From NCBI GenBank assembly GCA_003599475.1, contig QZKK01000084.1, forward strand, positions 1 to 18,696: a stretch of DNA of 18,696 nt, written 5' to 3'. The notes beneath the pieces are model-generated. The model saw only the letters and a list, made by a program, of their open reading frames with translations, was not told the origin of the DNA and did no database searches. Positions 1-8,183 of this stretch are shown here, one piece after another. Position 1 is the first letter of the stretch. Each line of letters opens with the position of its first letter. Source of the stretch: Desulfobacteraceae bacterium. Lineage in GTDB: Bacteria; Desulfobacterota; Desulfobacteria; Desulfobacterales; SURF-15. A program made the position numbers and the translations under genes.

Positions 1-577
1 CGGGGACGATGAAGCGACAACCGGGCTAAACGGAGCGGAATCCGACTACTACGAAAATCTGGACCCGCCTTCCTTTTGCCGAAATGGACCGATCCATCAC
101 CCCGGTGAGCTCTTGCGCGTCAAAGGAGTGACGCCTGCGCTTTTTCACGGCCTCGACGATATCCCCGGCCTTTCCCGGCACATCACCCAATACGGGCTTA
201 ATTCGCAGTCGACGGCGTCAAATCTGCTTTGGGACGGTAAAATCAATATCAACACCGCACCGCTTCCGGTGCTCGCCGCGCTGCTTCCTCCGGAAAGCCA
301 GGATCTGGCAGAGGCCGTCTATGAATACCGGGCAGCAAACGACGACGGAACCTATCTCAACGATCTTACCCAACCGACATGGTACAAATCGGTTCCCGGT
401 CTCGACGGCATTCAGATTTCTCCGGATCTCATCACCGTTTCGAGCGATCTATTCCGCATCACCGCTTCCGCTTCGATAAACGGTATGAAGGTGCAGGTAA
501 CGGCCCTGGTGCAGCGGGAGCAGCAAAAAAAAACGGGTAAATGGGTATGCAGGGTCTTGAATTGGGCGACTGAATAG
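1..577 (+). CDS. gspK: Type II secretion minor pseudopilin GspK, 5'-truncated
   Basis: GspK is the large minor pseudopilin at the tip of the T2SS pseudopilus, in a quasi-helical complex with GspI and GspJ in the periplasm. The reading frame is open from base 2 to the TAG at 575-577, so the N-terminus (prepilin leader, first helix and part of the globular domain) lies upstream; roughly 190 residues of a family normally about 300-340 long are present. Family hallmarks are the DYY..LDPP segment near the window edge, ELLRVKGVTPALF, the KININTAPLPVLAALLP helix-hairpin-like motif, and a terminal beta-rich part. Acidic and glycine-rich residues at the start (GDDEATTGLNGAESD) resemble the calcium-binding region of the family. 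A run of nine A bases at 525-533 encodes QQKKTG near the end. The 59-base gap to gspL holds that gene's ribosome-binding site. Assignment is firm from motifs and from the adjoining gspL-M-N. Confidence 0.93.
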   Translation, partial: GDDEATTGLNGAESDYYENLDPPSFCRNGPIHHPGELLRVKGVTPALFHGLDDIPGLSRHITQYGLNSQSTASNLLWDGKININTAPLPVLAALLPPESQDLAEAVYEYRAANDDGTYLNDLTQPTWYKSVPGLDGIQISPDLITVSSDLFRITASASINGMKVQVTALVQREQQKKTGKWVCRVLNWATE

Positions 578-636
578 CATATAAGCCACTTGTCCGATGG
601 GAGCTTTCGCTCTATCGGCGGAGGACTCTACGGGAA

Positions 637-2064
637 ATGCCGAGAAAAATACTGGCTATAGACATCAAAGAGGATGCAGTCGCCGCTGTCCTGGTCAAGT
701 GCGGATTAAAAAGCCGGGATATCGAAGCCTACGCCTTCATTCCGTCCGGCGAGGGGATCGAATCCGCCTTGGAGGCCATATCCGGCGAAATGGAAACAGC
801 CGGAGCCGATTGTGTCGTATCCCTGCCGGCCAACCGCATCTCTTTCCGCAATTTGAACGTTCCGTTTAAGAGCGTAAAAAAAATCCAGCAGATCCTTCCG
901 TTTGAGCTTGAGCAGACGCTGGCGCTTGCGATAAGCGATTTCGAATTCGGTTTTCAGGCGCACGAGTGCGGAGAGAAGAAGGAGCGGTCCCATGTGACGG
1001 CTGCGCTGATCGGAAAGTCCGAACTCGACGGCTATATGAAGATCCTCTCCGACTTCGGGCTTCAGCCTGAACGCGTGACTTGCGGGGGATACGCACTGGC
1101 GGAGGTGACGGCCCGGCGGACGGATTTCCCTTGCGTGGGTCTTGTGGTGGAAGCCGCACGGGCGAGTGCAACCATTACTTTGGTCGCAGACGGCAAGATC
1201 CTTCTGGTTCGTCCGGTATTGATCGACACCTCCGAAACAGCTCAGTCGCTGCGGGTGCAGATCGAAAGAACCCTGCCTGCGATCGGAACCGTCTGCGGGA
1301 TCGATACAAAGCCGGAGGCGATCTTTTTGACCGGTTTTGCCTTCGAGAACGAGAAGAGACTGGCCGAGATGAGCCACGCTTTGGGAATTCCCGTGCACCC
1401 GATAGACGTTCTCAAGGATACCGATATCCGATGCAGACCGTCCCTCATCGACGGCTGGAACCCTGCACAGCTAAACGGGGCCGTTTCCCTGGCCGTATTG
1501 GAATCCGGCAGGATCGAAGGGATCAGCTTCAGAACCGGCCGTTTCGATCAAACCCCCTTCTGGGGCGAATACTCCCGGAGCCTGTTCCGGGCCGCCGTAT
1601 TGTCCGGTTTGATACTTGCCCTCGCCGGATTCGGGCTTTTTTTCGATTCATACAGGCTCAATCGAGAAGCCCGGCGCCTGGACAGAGAGATTACGGCCAT
1701 TTTCCAGGCCACTTTCCCGGATGTAAAGAGAATCGTGGATCCGGTGCATCAGATGAAGGTCAAAATCGAAGAGGCAAAAAAGAGCGCTTTTTTACCTGGA
1801 GAATCCGGTCAACAGATCCGGACGATCGATTTGATCAACGATCTCAGCCGGTTGATTCCGGCCGCAGTCGATGTGGAACTGACGCGATTGGTCGTTGGAC
1901 CCGAGAACCTGTTAATCGATGGAAATACGGACAATTTCAATGCGGTCGACGATTTCAAAAGCCGGCTGGAATCGGCCAAGCTGTTTAAGGCGGTCACAAT
2001 CAGTTCCGCAAACACCGACCGGGGCGAAAACAGGATTCGATTCAAACTCAAGGGGACGTTTTGA
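637..2064 (+). CDS. gspL: Type II secretion inner-membrane platform protein GspL
   Basis: GspL is the bitopic platform protein that recruits the ATPase GspE to the inner membrane and pairs with GspM. The 475-residue protein begins MPRKILAIDI, the first strand of the actin-like (PilM/FtsA-type) cytoplasmic domain, which extends to about residue 300 and closes with the typical ISFRTGRF segment. A single hydrophobic segment at about 317-336 (AAVLSGLILALAGFGLFF) is followed by a coiled-coil stretch (about 340-380) and a ferredoxin-like periplasmic domain. The start is supported by GGAGG at 620-624, about 12 bases upstream of ATG. Its stop TGA overlaps the TTG start of the next gene, which indicates translational coupling with gspM. 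Length and layout match the family. Confidence 0.93.
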   Translation: MPRKILAIDIKEDAVAAVLVKCGLKSRDIEAYAFIPSGEGIESALEAISGEMETAGADCVVSLPANRISFRNLNVPFKSVKKIQQILPFELEQTLALAISDFEFGFQAHECGEKKERSHVTAALIGKSELDGYMKILSDFGLQPERVTCGGYALAEVTARRTDFPCVGLVVEAARASATITLVADGKILLVRPVLIDTSETAQSLRVQIERTLPAIGTVCGIDTKPEAIFLTGFAFENEKRLAEMSHALGIPVHPIDVLKDTDIRCRPSLIDGWNPAQLNGAVSLAVLESGRIEGISFRTGRFDQTPFWGEYSRSLFRAAVLSGLILALAGFGLFFDSYRLNREARRLDREITAIFQATFPDVKRIVDPVHQMKVKIEEAKKSAFLPGESGQQIRTIDLINDLSRLIPAAVDVELTRLVVGPENLLIDGNTDNFNAVDDFKSRLESAKLFKAVTISSANTDRGENRIRFKLKGTF

Positions 2065-2630
2065 TACACAAGCTGATCAATTTTCGAAAATTCGGAAAGC
2101 TGAGCCTCCGAAGGCTGAGCAGACGAGAAAAGATTTCGGTCTCTATCGCTTCGATTCTCGTTGGAATCATCGTCTTCGTCCAATTCATTCTATTCCCCGT
2201 ACTCGATGAAAAAACCCGGCTGGAGAGAACCGTACAAACCAAAACCGATGCACTGAAGGAGATTCAGCGGCTTAAAGCCGATTACCAGTCGCTGGTAAAA
2301 AGCGCCGAGCAATTCAAACGGCAGACCGCCGCAAGGCCGGAAGGCTTTACCCTTTTTGCCTTCCTGGACAAGCTTGCCGGCGATACCGGGATCAAGAACA
2401 ACATTGCCTATATGAAGCCGTCCAGTACGACCCAGAAAAATATGCCCTACAAGATATCCGTCGTCGAAATGAAGCTGCAGGACGTCACGTTGGAACAACT
2501 GACCCGTTACCTGTACGGAATGGAAACATCTCCGAATATGGTCACCCTCAGAAGAGCATCATTTATCAAAAAAGGGGACAATGGGGGGACCATCGATGCC
2601 GTGTTGCAGGTCGAAACGATTCAAGTCTAG
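2061..2630 (+). CDS. gspM: Type II secretion inner-membrane platform protein GspM
   Basis: GspM is a small bitopic protein that stabilises GspL and helps link the ATPase to pseudopilus assembly. The 189-residue product has a basic cytoplasmic N-terminus (FRKFGKLSLRRLSRREK), one membrane span at about 27-48, a coiled coil at about 50-90 rich in K, E and Q, and a C-terminal ferredoxin-like alpha/beta domain resembling PilO/GspM. The start is a TTG at 2061 that overlaps the gspL stop as TTGA. No in-frame ATG lies before the membrane span, which favours this non-ATG start. Sequence conservation in this family is low, so the name rests mainly on topology, size and position between gspL and gspN. 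Confidence 0.85.
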   Translation: MIHKLINFRKFGKLSLRRLSRREKISVSIASILVGIIVFVQFILFPVLDEKTRLERTVQTKTDALKEIQRLKADYQSLVKSAEQFKRQTAARPEGFTLFAFLDKLAGDTGIKNNIAYMKPSSTTQKNMPYKISVVEMKLQDVTLEQLTRYLYGMETSPNMVTLRRASFIKKGDNGGTIDAVLQVETIQV

Positions 2631-2650
2631 AGTCCTTTACAATAAAAACG

Positions 2651-3550
2651 ATGAAGCGATTCACAAAAACCTTTCTCTGTTTCATCTACATCCTTTCCGC
2701 GGTGGGGCTGTTTCTCTATCTTTTGTTTCCGTCCGTTGCCGTTCAGCAGTATGTGGTCTCCCGGGTGGAGAGAAGCTTTCCGGGTATCCGGCTTTCTCTT
2801 TCCCGTTTACAGCCGATGCTCCCGGCCGGGATTTCAATCGCTTCGAGTCAGCTTCTTTTTAAAGATGCTCCACTGATTCGTGCAGATGGGATTCAGGTCA
2901 ACCCCCGGCTCGATTCGCTCTTTCGACCGCTGAAACGGATTGCCTTTCAGGGCAACACCTCCGGAGGCCGGTTCAACGGAACGATCATCTTCGCGAAAAA
3001 TGATCAAATCCAAGTGGATACCGGTTTGACGGGAGTCAAGATCGAAGAGATTCCGTTTCTTCAAAACCTTAACATCGGCGGGCTTTCCGGGGTGTGCGAC
3101 TGCAGGATCCAGTCCGGCGCCAAAGGATCGGTAACCATCAAACTGAAGATATCGGAGTGCAAGGGGGCTTTTTCTTCCTTCATTCCGGATGACCGTTCGA
3201 TTACCGATTCTATTACCGATTCTATCCCAGGGACCGAATCCATATCTCTTCAGAAGGTGATGGCAGATCTGGACTACCGGGAAGGAGAGCTCAAGATCAG
3301 GGAGACGATTTTTGAAGGACCAAAGATCAATGGATCGATCTCGGGTACCGTCATCATCAAAGAACCTTTCGGCAGGAGTCTTTTGAAGCTGGATGGAAAG
3401 ATACGGACAGATCGCCGGATCGAGGCCGGCTCCGAGGACCGGACTTCCATGCAGATGCTCTCGGAGAGAAATCCTTCGGCTGCAGATTCCGACTTCAGGA
3501 TTGAAGGGACCCTGGAAAATCCGATTTTTTCCTTCCCGGGCGGCTCATAA
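2651..3550 (+). CDS. gspN: Type II secretion system protein GspN
   Basis: GspN is an accessory T2SS protein found in a subset of systems; its exact role is unsettled. The 299-residue product has an N-terminal hydrophobic anchor (about residues 8-28, FLCFIYILSAVGLFLYLLF) followed by a long beta-rich periplasmic part with AsmA-like alternation (ISIASSQLLFKDAPLIRADGIQV, GGRFNGTIIF, INGSISGTVII). The gene starts 20 bases after gspM. No clear Shine-Dalgarno sequence is visible (AATAAAAACG precedes ATG), so translation may depend on upstream ribosomes. A perfect 12-base in-frame duplication encodes ITDSITDS near residues 184-191. The call rests on the fold pattern and on position after gspM. Confidence 0.8.
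   Translation: MKRFTKTFLCFIYILSAVGLFLYLLFPSVAVQQYVVSRVERSFPGIRLSLSRLQPMLPAGISIASSQLLFKDAPLIRADGIQVNPRLDSLFRPLKRIAFQGNTSGGRFNGTIIFAKNDQIQVDTGLTGVKIEEIPFLQNLNIGGLSGVCDCRIQSGAKGSVTIKLKISECKGAFSSFIPDDRSITDSITDSIPGTESISLQKVMADLDYREGELKIRETIFEGPKINGSISGTVIIKEPFGRSLLKLDGKIRTDRRIEAGSEDRTSMQMLSERNPSAADSDFRIEGTLENPIFSFPGGS
3200..3223 (+). repeat. 12-bp in-frame tandem duplication inside gspN
   Basis: The 12-mer ATTACCGATTCT occurs twice, head to tail and without mismatch, followed by a partial third start (AT). It adds one ITDS tetrapeptide to a polar loop of GspN without shifting the frame, which suggests a recent slippage event. Confidence 0.85.
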
Positions 3551-3555
3551 GGTAA

Positions 3556-4431
3556 ATGGAGATGAAAAAATACTTTCTCATCCTCAACCTGTTGCTTACC
3601 ACTGCAGCCGTATACATGGGGGTTCAGGCTTTCTACACAGTGCTGGAAGCAAAGCTCGATCCGGTTTCACCGGAAAAGAACGACTGGAGTCAATCTTCCT
3701 CGTGGGAACCTAAAAAACCCCCGCAGTTTTCACATTACAGCGCCATCTTGGATCGAAATCTTTTTAAGGTAAGAAAGCAGCCGGCAATCGAACCGATTGC
3801 AGTTAAACCGCAGGCCATCGAGAATTTGAAACAGACTTCGTTGAAACTCAAGCTTTGGGGGACTGCACTCGATGACAGCGGAAAGGCTTTTGCGGTCATC
3901 GAGGATCCTGAAAATAAAGAACAGGGCTTGTTCCGGGCAGGGGATGCGATTCAGAATGCATCCGTCAAAACGATTCTCAGAGAAAAAGTCGTCCTTACCG
4001 TAGGCGGCATGGATGAAATTCTCAGCATCGAAAGCCGGGAAGCTCAACGCACCGGCAGACAACAACTCCGTGCATCGGCTCCTGTCGGTGCAGAATCCGG
4101 TGGACCTGAAACCCAAAAAATCGTTCTGCATCGCGATCAGCTCGTCGATTCGCTTCAAAACATCAGCGATCTGATGAAGCAGGCGAGAATCAGGCCGCAT
4201 TTCAGAGACGGCAAGCCGGACGGACTCATGCTGACCGGAATCCGGCCGGAATCGATTTTCAGAAAAATGGGATTGAACAACGGAGACATCCTCGTCGGGA
4301 TCAATGAAGGCGATATCCGATCCGTCGATGATGCGCTTCGATTTTATCAGGATTTGAAATCGACCTCTTCCGCAAAGCTTCAAATCCGGAGAAGAGGGCA
4401 GTTGCGGATGATGGATTACAATATCCAGTGA
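3556..4431 (+). CDS. gspC: Type II secretion protein GspC (HR and PDZ domains)
   Basis: GspC links the inner-membrane platform to the secretin: its periplasmic HR domain contacts the N0 domain of GspD, and a C-terminal PDZ domain may contribute to substrate handling. The 291-residue product has a membrane anchor at about 6-27, a proline-rich linker, an HR domain at about 55-160 (ILDRNLFKV, LKLKLWGTALDDSGKAFAVIED, FRAGDAI), and a PDZ domain at about 217-291 (DGLMLTGIRPESIFRKMGL, NNGDILVGING-like, LQIRRRGQ). Two starts are possible. The ATG at 3556 has AAGG only about 3 bases away, whereas the ATG at 3562 (MKKYFLIL) has better spacing to the same AAGG. The stop overlaps the gspD ATG by 4 bases. 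Confidence 0.9.
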   Translation: MEMKKYFLILNLLLTTAAVYMGVQAFYTVLEAKLDPVSPEKNDWSQSSSWEPKKPPQFSHYSAILDRNLFKVRKQPAIEPIAVKPQAIENLKQTSLKLKLWGTALDDSGKAFAVIEDPENKEQGLFRAGDAIQNASVKTILREKVVLTVGGMDEILSIESREAQRTGRQQLRASAPVGAESGGPETQKIVLHRDQLVDSLQNISDLMKQARIRPHFRDGKPDGLMLTGIRPESIFRKMGLNNGDILVGINEGDIRSVDDALRFYQDLKSTSSAKLQIRRRGQLRMMDYNIQ

Positions 4432-6401
4432 TGGGTAAATACATGAGACTGTTTATCGTTTTTGCTTTGTTGCTTGTTTCAGCGGCTTCTCTTCCGGCAC
4501 AGGAGGGGGCTCCGCCTGCAGCGCCTCCGTCTGAAAGATTTGTAACCATCGATTTCAATAATGTGGATATTACGGTATTCATCAAATTTATCAGCGAACT
4601 GACCGGGAGAAATTTCATCGTGGATCCCCGCGTCAAGGGGCAGGTGACCATCATTTCGCCGGGAAGAATCTCCGTCGAGGAAGCATTCAAAGTGTTCGAG
4701 TCGGTTCTCGACGTCCATGGGTTTGCCGCAGTTCAAAGCGGAGATGTCTTCAAAATCATCCCCTCGCCGGATGCTCGAAGCAAAAATGTCGACCTGATCT
4801 ATCAGGAAGCGGCCCTTTCCCCGGAAGACAAGGTGATTACGCAGCTCATTCCGCTGAAGTATGCAGACGCCCAGGATATCAGCAAGCTTTTTGCGCCGCT
4901 GGTGTCCAGAAACAGTGTCGTTCTCGCCTACACCCCCACCAACACCCTGATCATCACCGGCGTTCAATCCAACATCCAGCGGCTGCTGGGAATTCTGAAC
5001 AGAATCGACGTCCCCGGCATCGGTCTGGAGCTCTCCCTGATTTCCTTGAAGCATGCCGATGCAAAGAAGGTCGTAACGCTTCTGGAAACAGTTTTCAGGA
5101 CGAAGCGAGCGCCGCAGCAAAAGGGGGAGGTGGATGCCCAGATGCAGTTTGTGGCCGACGAGCGGACCAATTCCCTGGTGCTGCTGGCCAGCGAACACAA
5201 CACGGGACGAATCAAGCAGTTTGTCGAGCTGATCGATCAGCAGACGCCGCGCGGTGAGGACAGGATCCGCGTCCGTTATCTTGAATACGCCAAGGCCGAA
5301 GAGCTTGTGAAGGTGCTGCAGGATCTGCCGTCCAAGCAGGGAGAGGCCAAGGCGGAGCCGGGTAAGACGCCTGTGGTCTCCGGCACCGTACGCATGGCTG
5401 CGGACAAAGCCACCAACAGCCTGATCATTACGGCAGAAAAGGAAGACTATGCCGTGATCGAGGAAATCATCCGGAAGCTCGATATCCCCCGGTCGATGGT
5501 CTATATCGAATCTTTGATCCTGGAAGTGGATATCGACAAGGGGTTTGAAATCGGGGTTCGATGGCGGGCGCTTGGAGAAACAAATATCCAGAGCGATTCC
5601 GGTGTTTTCGGCGGATCCTTCAGCGGCGGCAACGACGCGATCGGCGAGGAATCGATTGCCGAACCGGGTGCTGGCGGCTTCGCACTCGGGGTGATCAGCG
5701 GCGCCATCGATATCGTTACCCAGGCAGGTACCATTACCGTCCCCAACCTTGCAGCCGTCGCATCGGCTTTTCAATCGGACAGGGATGTCCACATCCTGTC
5801 GACTCCTCAGGTCCTTACAACCGATAATGAAGAGGCGCGGATCGTAGTCGGGCGAAACGTCCCCTTCCGGACGAAATCGACCCAGATCAGCGGAACGGCG
5901 GAAACGTTCAGCTCCTTCGAATATCGGGATGTCGGGCTTACGTTGAAGATCACGCCGCAGATCAGCAAAGACCGGCTGGTAAGACTCAATATTTCACAGG
6001 AGCTCACCGCCTTGACCGACGATCCGGAAAATTCCGATTTCCGACCCACGACGCTGAAGCGGGCCATCGATACCACCGTGATTGTGGAGGATACCGACAC
6101 GGTTGTCATCGGCGGGCTCATCGACGAAACCTTCACGCAAAGGGATGCCGGTGTTCCCTGCCTGGGAGATATTCCCAATCTGGGGCTCCTGTTCAAGACA
6201 AGGAACAGATCCAGCCAACGAACCAATCTGTACGTTTTTCTGACTCCCCGGGTGATCAAGAACCGGGAGGACGCAGGATCCGTGTACGGTGAAAAAAGAA
6301 AGGAGATCGAAGAACTGAGGGAAGGGCGCATTAAAATGTACGATAAAAATTTCTGGGCTCCCGACGAGGGGATCCCGGTGCCGCCGAACCCGGTGCGATG
6401 A
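4428..6401 (+). CDS. gspD: Type II secretion outer-membrane secretin GspD
   Basis: GspD forms the multimeric outer-membrane channel through which folded periplasmic proteins leave the cell. The 657-residue precursor has a signal peptide (hydrophobic core LFIVFALLLVSAASLPA, cleavage probably after ...PAQ or nearby). It continues with N0 (about 35-110), N1 (about 133-197), N2 (about 200-270) and N3 (about 275-350) ring domains, each ending in the repeated TNSLIITA-type strand, and then the secretin barrel (about 355-610). The secretin signature is clear in VGRNVPFRT and in VPCLGDIPNLGLLFKTR...LYVFLTPRVI; the usual VPFLGDIP has Cys in place of Phe. A charged C-terminal tail of about 45 residues follows and could serve as a pilotin-binding segment (inference). 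No lipobox is visible, so it is probably not itself a lipoprotein. It overlaps gspC and gspE by 4 bases each. Confidence 0.96.
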   Translation: MMGKYMRLFIVFALLLVSAASLPAQEGAPPAAPPSERFVTIDFNNVDITVFIKFISELTGRNFIVDPRVKGQVTIISPGRISVEEAFKVFESVLDVHGFAAVQSGDVFKIIPSPDARSKNVDLIYQEAALSPEDKVITQLIPLKYADAQDISKLFAPLVSRNSVVLAYTPTNTLIITGVQSNIQRLLGILNRIDVPGIGLELSLISLKHADAKKVVTLLETVFRTKRAPQQKGEVDAQMQFVADERTNSLVLLASEHNTGRIKQFVELIDQQTPRGEDRIRVRYLEYAKAEELVKVLQDLPSKQGEAKAEPGKTPVVSGTVRMAADKATNSLIITAEKEDYAVIEEIIRKLDIPRSMVYIESLILEVDIDKGFEIGVRWRALGETNIQSDSGVFGGSFSGGNDAIGEESIAEPGAGGFALGVISGAIDIVTQAGTITVPNLAAVASAFQSDRDVHILSTPQVLTTDNEEARIVVGRNVPFRTKSTQISGTAETFSSFEYRDVGLTLKITPQISKDRLVRLNISQELTALTDDPENSDFRPTTLKRAIDTTVIVEDTDTVVIGGLIDETFTQRDAGVPCLGDIPNLGLLFKTRNRSSQRTNLYVFLTPRVIKNREDAGSVYGEKRKEIEELREGRIKMYDKNFWAPDEGIPVPPNPVR

Positions 6402-8176
6402 GAAAAGGCGGAATCGAAATGGGACAGACGCTCATCGACATCCTCATGACAATCGAGGGAGTGGCCGAAGAAGCCCTGCAGGAGGCGCTTCGGATACAAA
6501 AGGAAGACGGCTCACGATTGAGCGATGTTTTGACCCGGAGCAAGGCCGTCACGGAAATCCAACTGCTGAAGGCCTACAGCAGACAGTTCTGCATCCCGTT
6601 TCTTCCGGAGCTTCCGCTCGAAAAAATCGGAAACGACTACACCCGGCTGGTGCCCATCCAGTTTCTGAAAAAATACTTCATGGCGCCTTTGATCTGCCAG
6701 GGGCGAAATCCGGCACTCGAGCGGCTGCTTCCCGCATCTCCTGCCCCGGGTGGAAACGGCGGGGAGCTCTGCGATTGCATCATCGCCGTCAACGATCCGA
6801 CCCAGTTCCAGCCGCTCGACGACTTGGCGAAGATACTCGGGCTTCAATCCTATCAGCTTGTGCTGTCCACGCGGGAGGCGATCCTTTCCTTCATCAACAT
6901 GTCCTACGATTTCAGCAGGGATTCCGCAGAAGCGCTGGTTCAAAACATCGAGGAAAGCGGCCAGGAGATCCTAAACCAGATAGAGGACACGGCCGATCTT
7001 TTAGACGATACGAGCGATGCGCCGATCATCCGGCTGGTCAACCACATCATCTCTCAGTCCGCCAAGGCCCGTGCAAGCGATATTCACGTCGAAGCCTATC
7101 AGAACAGCTTCAAGGTGCGGTACCGGGTCGACGGAATCCTCTATGACCTGCTGTCGCCCCCAAAGTGGATCCTGCCCGCACTCATTTCCCGGATCAAGGT
7201 CATGGCCAAGATGAATATCGCCGAAAAGCGGCTTCCCCAGGACGGTCGAATCGATGTTCGGATCGGAGACCAGGATATCGATGTCCGGGTTTCCACCATC
7301 CCCACTTCTTTCGGGGAGCGGGCGGTGCTCCGACTCCTCAACAAGACGAGCACGCTCCTCAGCCTGACCGATCTGGGGCTGTCCAATGACAAGCTCGACC
7401 TGTTGAATCAGCTCATCCGCAGGCCAAACGGCATCATTCTTGTCACAGGGCCGACCGGCAGCGGGAAGACGACCAGCCTTTACGCGATTCTATCCGCCAT
7501 CAACAAACCGGACATCAATATCATCACCATCGAAGATCCGATCGAGTATCAGCTCGAAGGCATCAGCCAGATCCAAGTCAACCCGAAAATCGACCTGACC
7601 TTTGCCAGGGGGCTTCGCTCCATTGTGCGTCAGGACCCGGACGTGTTGCTGATCGGAGAGATACGGGACAAGGAAACCGCCGACATCGCCGTTCAATCCG
7701 CTTTGACCGGACACCTGGTTTTTTCCACTCTTCACACCAACGATTCCGCCAGCGCCGTTACCCGGATCGTCGACATCGGCGTCGAACCGTTTTTGATCTC
7801 TTCTTCGGTGATTGCAGTGATCGCGCAGCGGCTCGTGCGCGTTTTGTGCCCGCAGTGCAAAGAACCCTTCCAGCCGGACAGTTCCGTCATCGAGCATATC
7901 GGGCTTGCGCAGGAGAATTTGATGGGGCATACGATCTACCGTGCAAACGGTTGTGAGAACTGTTTTCAAACCGGGTACAGGGGAAGAATCGCAGTGTTTG
8001 AAATGATGGTGCTCACAGACGATCTCAAGGGATTGATTCTCAAGACCTTCGACTCCAACCGGATCAAGAAGGAAGCGATTCGGCAGGGGATGGTCACGCT
8101 CTACCAGGACGGCATCCAGAAGGTGCTCCAAGGCGTCACCACCCTGGAAGAGGTTCTCCGGGTCGCTTCGAAGTAG
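6398..8176 (+). CDS. gspE: Type II secretion ATPase GspE
   Basis: GspE is the cytoplasmic hexameric ATPase that powers pseudopilus assembly. Numbering from the ATG at 6398 (592 residues): an N-terminal MshE/GspE-type helical domain at about 10-65 that lacks the conserved RLG residues linked to c-di-GMP binding; the N2 domain with DAPIIRLVNHII and ASDIHVE (about 208-232); Walker A GPTGSGKTT at 351-359; Asp box IITIEDPIEYQ at 375-385; Walker B LLIGEIRD at 417-424; His box TGHLVFSTLHTND at 437-449; and a zinc tetracysteine motif, C484-x2-C487 and C519-x2-C522. All catalytic motifs are intact. The first ATG overlaps the gspD stop. A second ATG at 6419 (MGQTLIDIL) has AAGGCGGA about 6 bases upstream and may be the true start, giving 585 residues. 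Confidence 0.96.
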   Translation: MRKGGIEMGQTLIDILMTIEGVAEEALQEALRIQKEDGSRLSDVLTRSKAVTEIQLLKAYSRQFCIPFLPELPLEKIGNDYTRLVPIQFLKKYFMAPLICQGRNPALERLLPASPAPGGNGGELCDCIIAVNDPTQFQPLDDLAKILGLQSYQLVLSTREAILSFINMSYDFSRDSAEALVQNIEESGQEILNQIEDTADLLDDTSDAPIIRLVNHIISQSAKARASDIHVEAYQNSFKVRYRVDGILYDLLSPPKWILPALISRIKVMAKMNIAEKRLPQDGRIDVRIGDQDIDVRVSTIPTSFGERAVLRLLNKTSTLLSLTDLGLSNDKLDLLNQLIRRPNGIILVTGPTGSGKTTSLYAILSAINKPDINIITIEDPIEYQLEGISQIQVNPKIDLTFARGLRSIVRQDPDVLLIGEIRDKETADIAVQSALTGHLVFSTLHTNDSASAVTRIVDIGVEPFLISSSVIAVIAQRLVRVLCPQCKEPFQPDSSVIEHIGLAQENLMGHTIYRANGCENCFQTGYRGRIAVFEMMVLTDDLKGLILKTFDSNRIKKEAIRQGMVTLYQDGIQKVLQGVTTLEEVLRVASK

Positions 8177-8183
8177 TGCGTAT

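Noticed and set aside
1080..1988. Long + strand open frame of about 300 codons inside gspL
   Set aside because: Its product is low-complexity R/G/P-rich and lies wholly within the well-supported gspL frame; it is a GC-driven shadow.
4479..5792. Antisense open frame of 437 codons opposite gspD
   Set aside because: The product has no recognisable domain and a D/H/R-rich composition typical of antisense shadows; gspD on the + strand is certain.
6425..6592. c-di-GMP binding by the GspE N-terminal domain
   Set aside because: The domain type is present, but the RLG residues associated with ligand binding in MshE are missing, so binding is not claimed.
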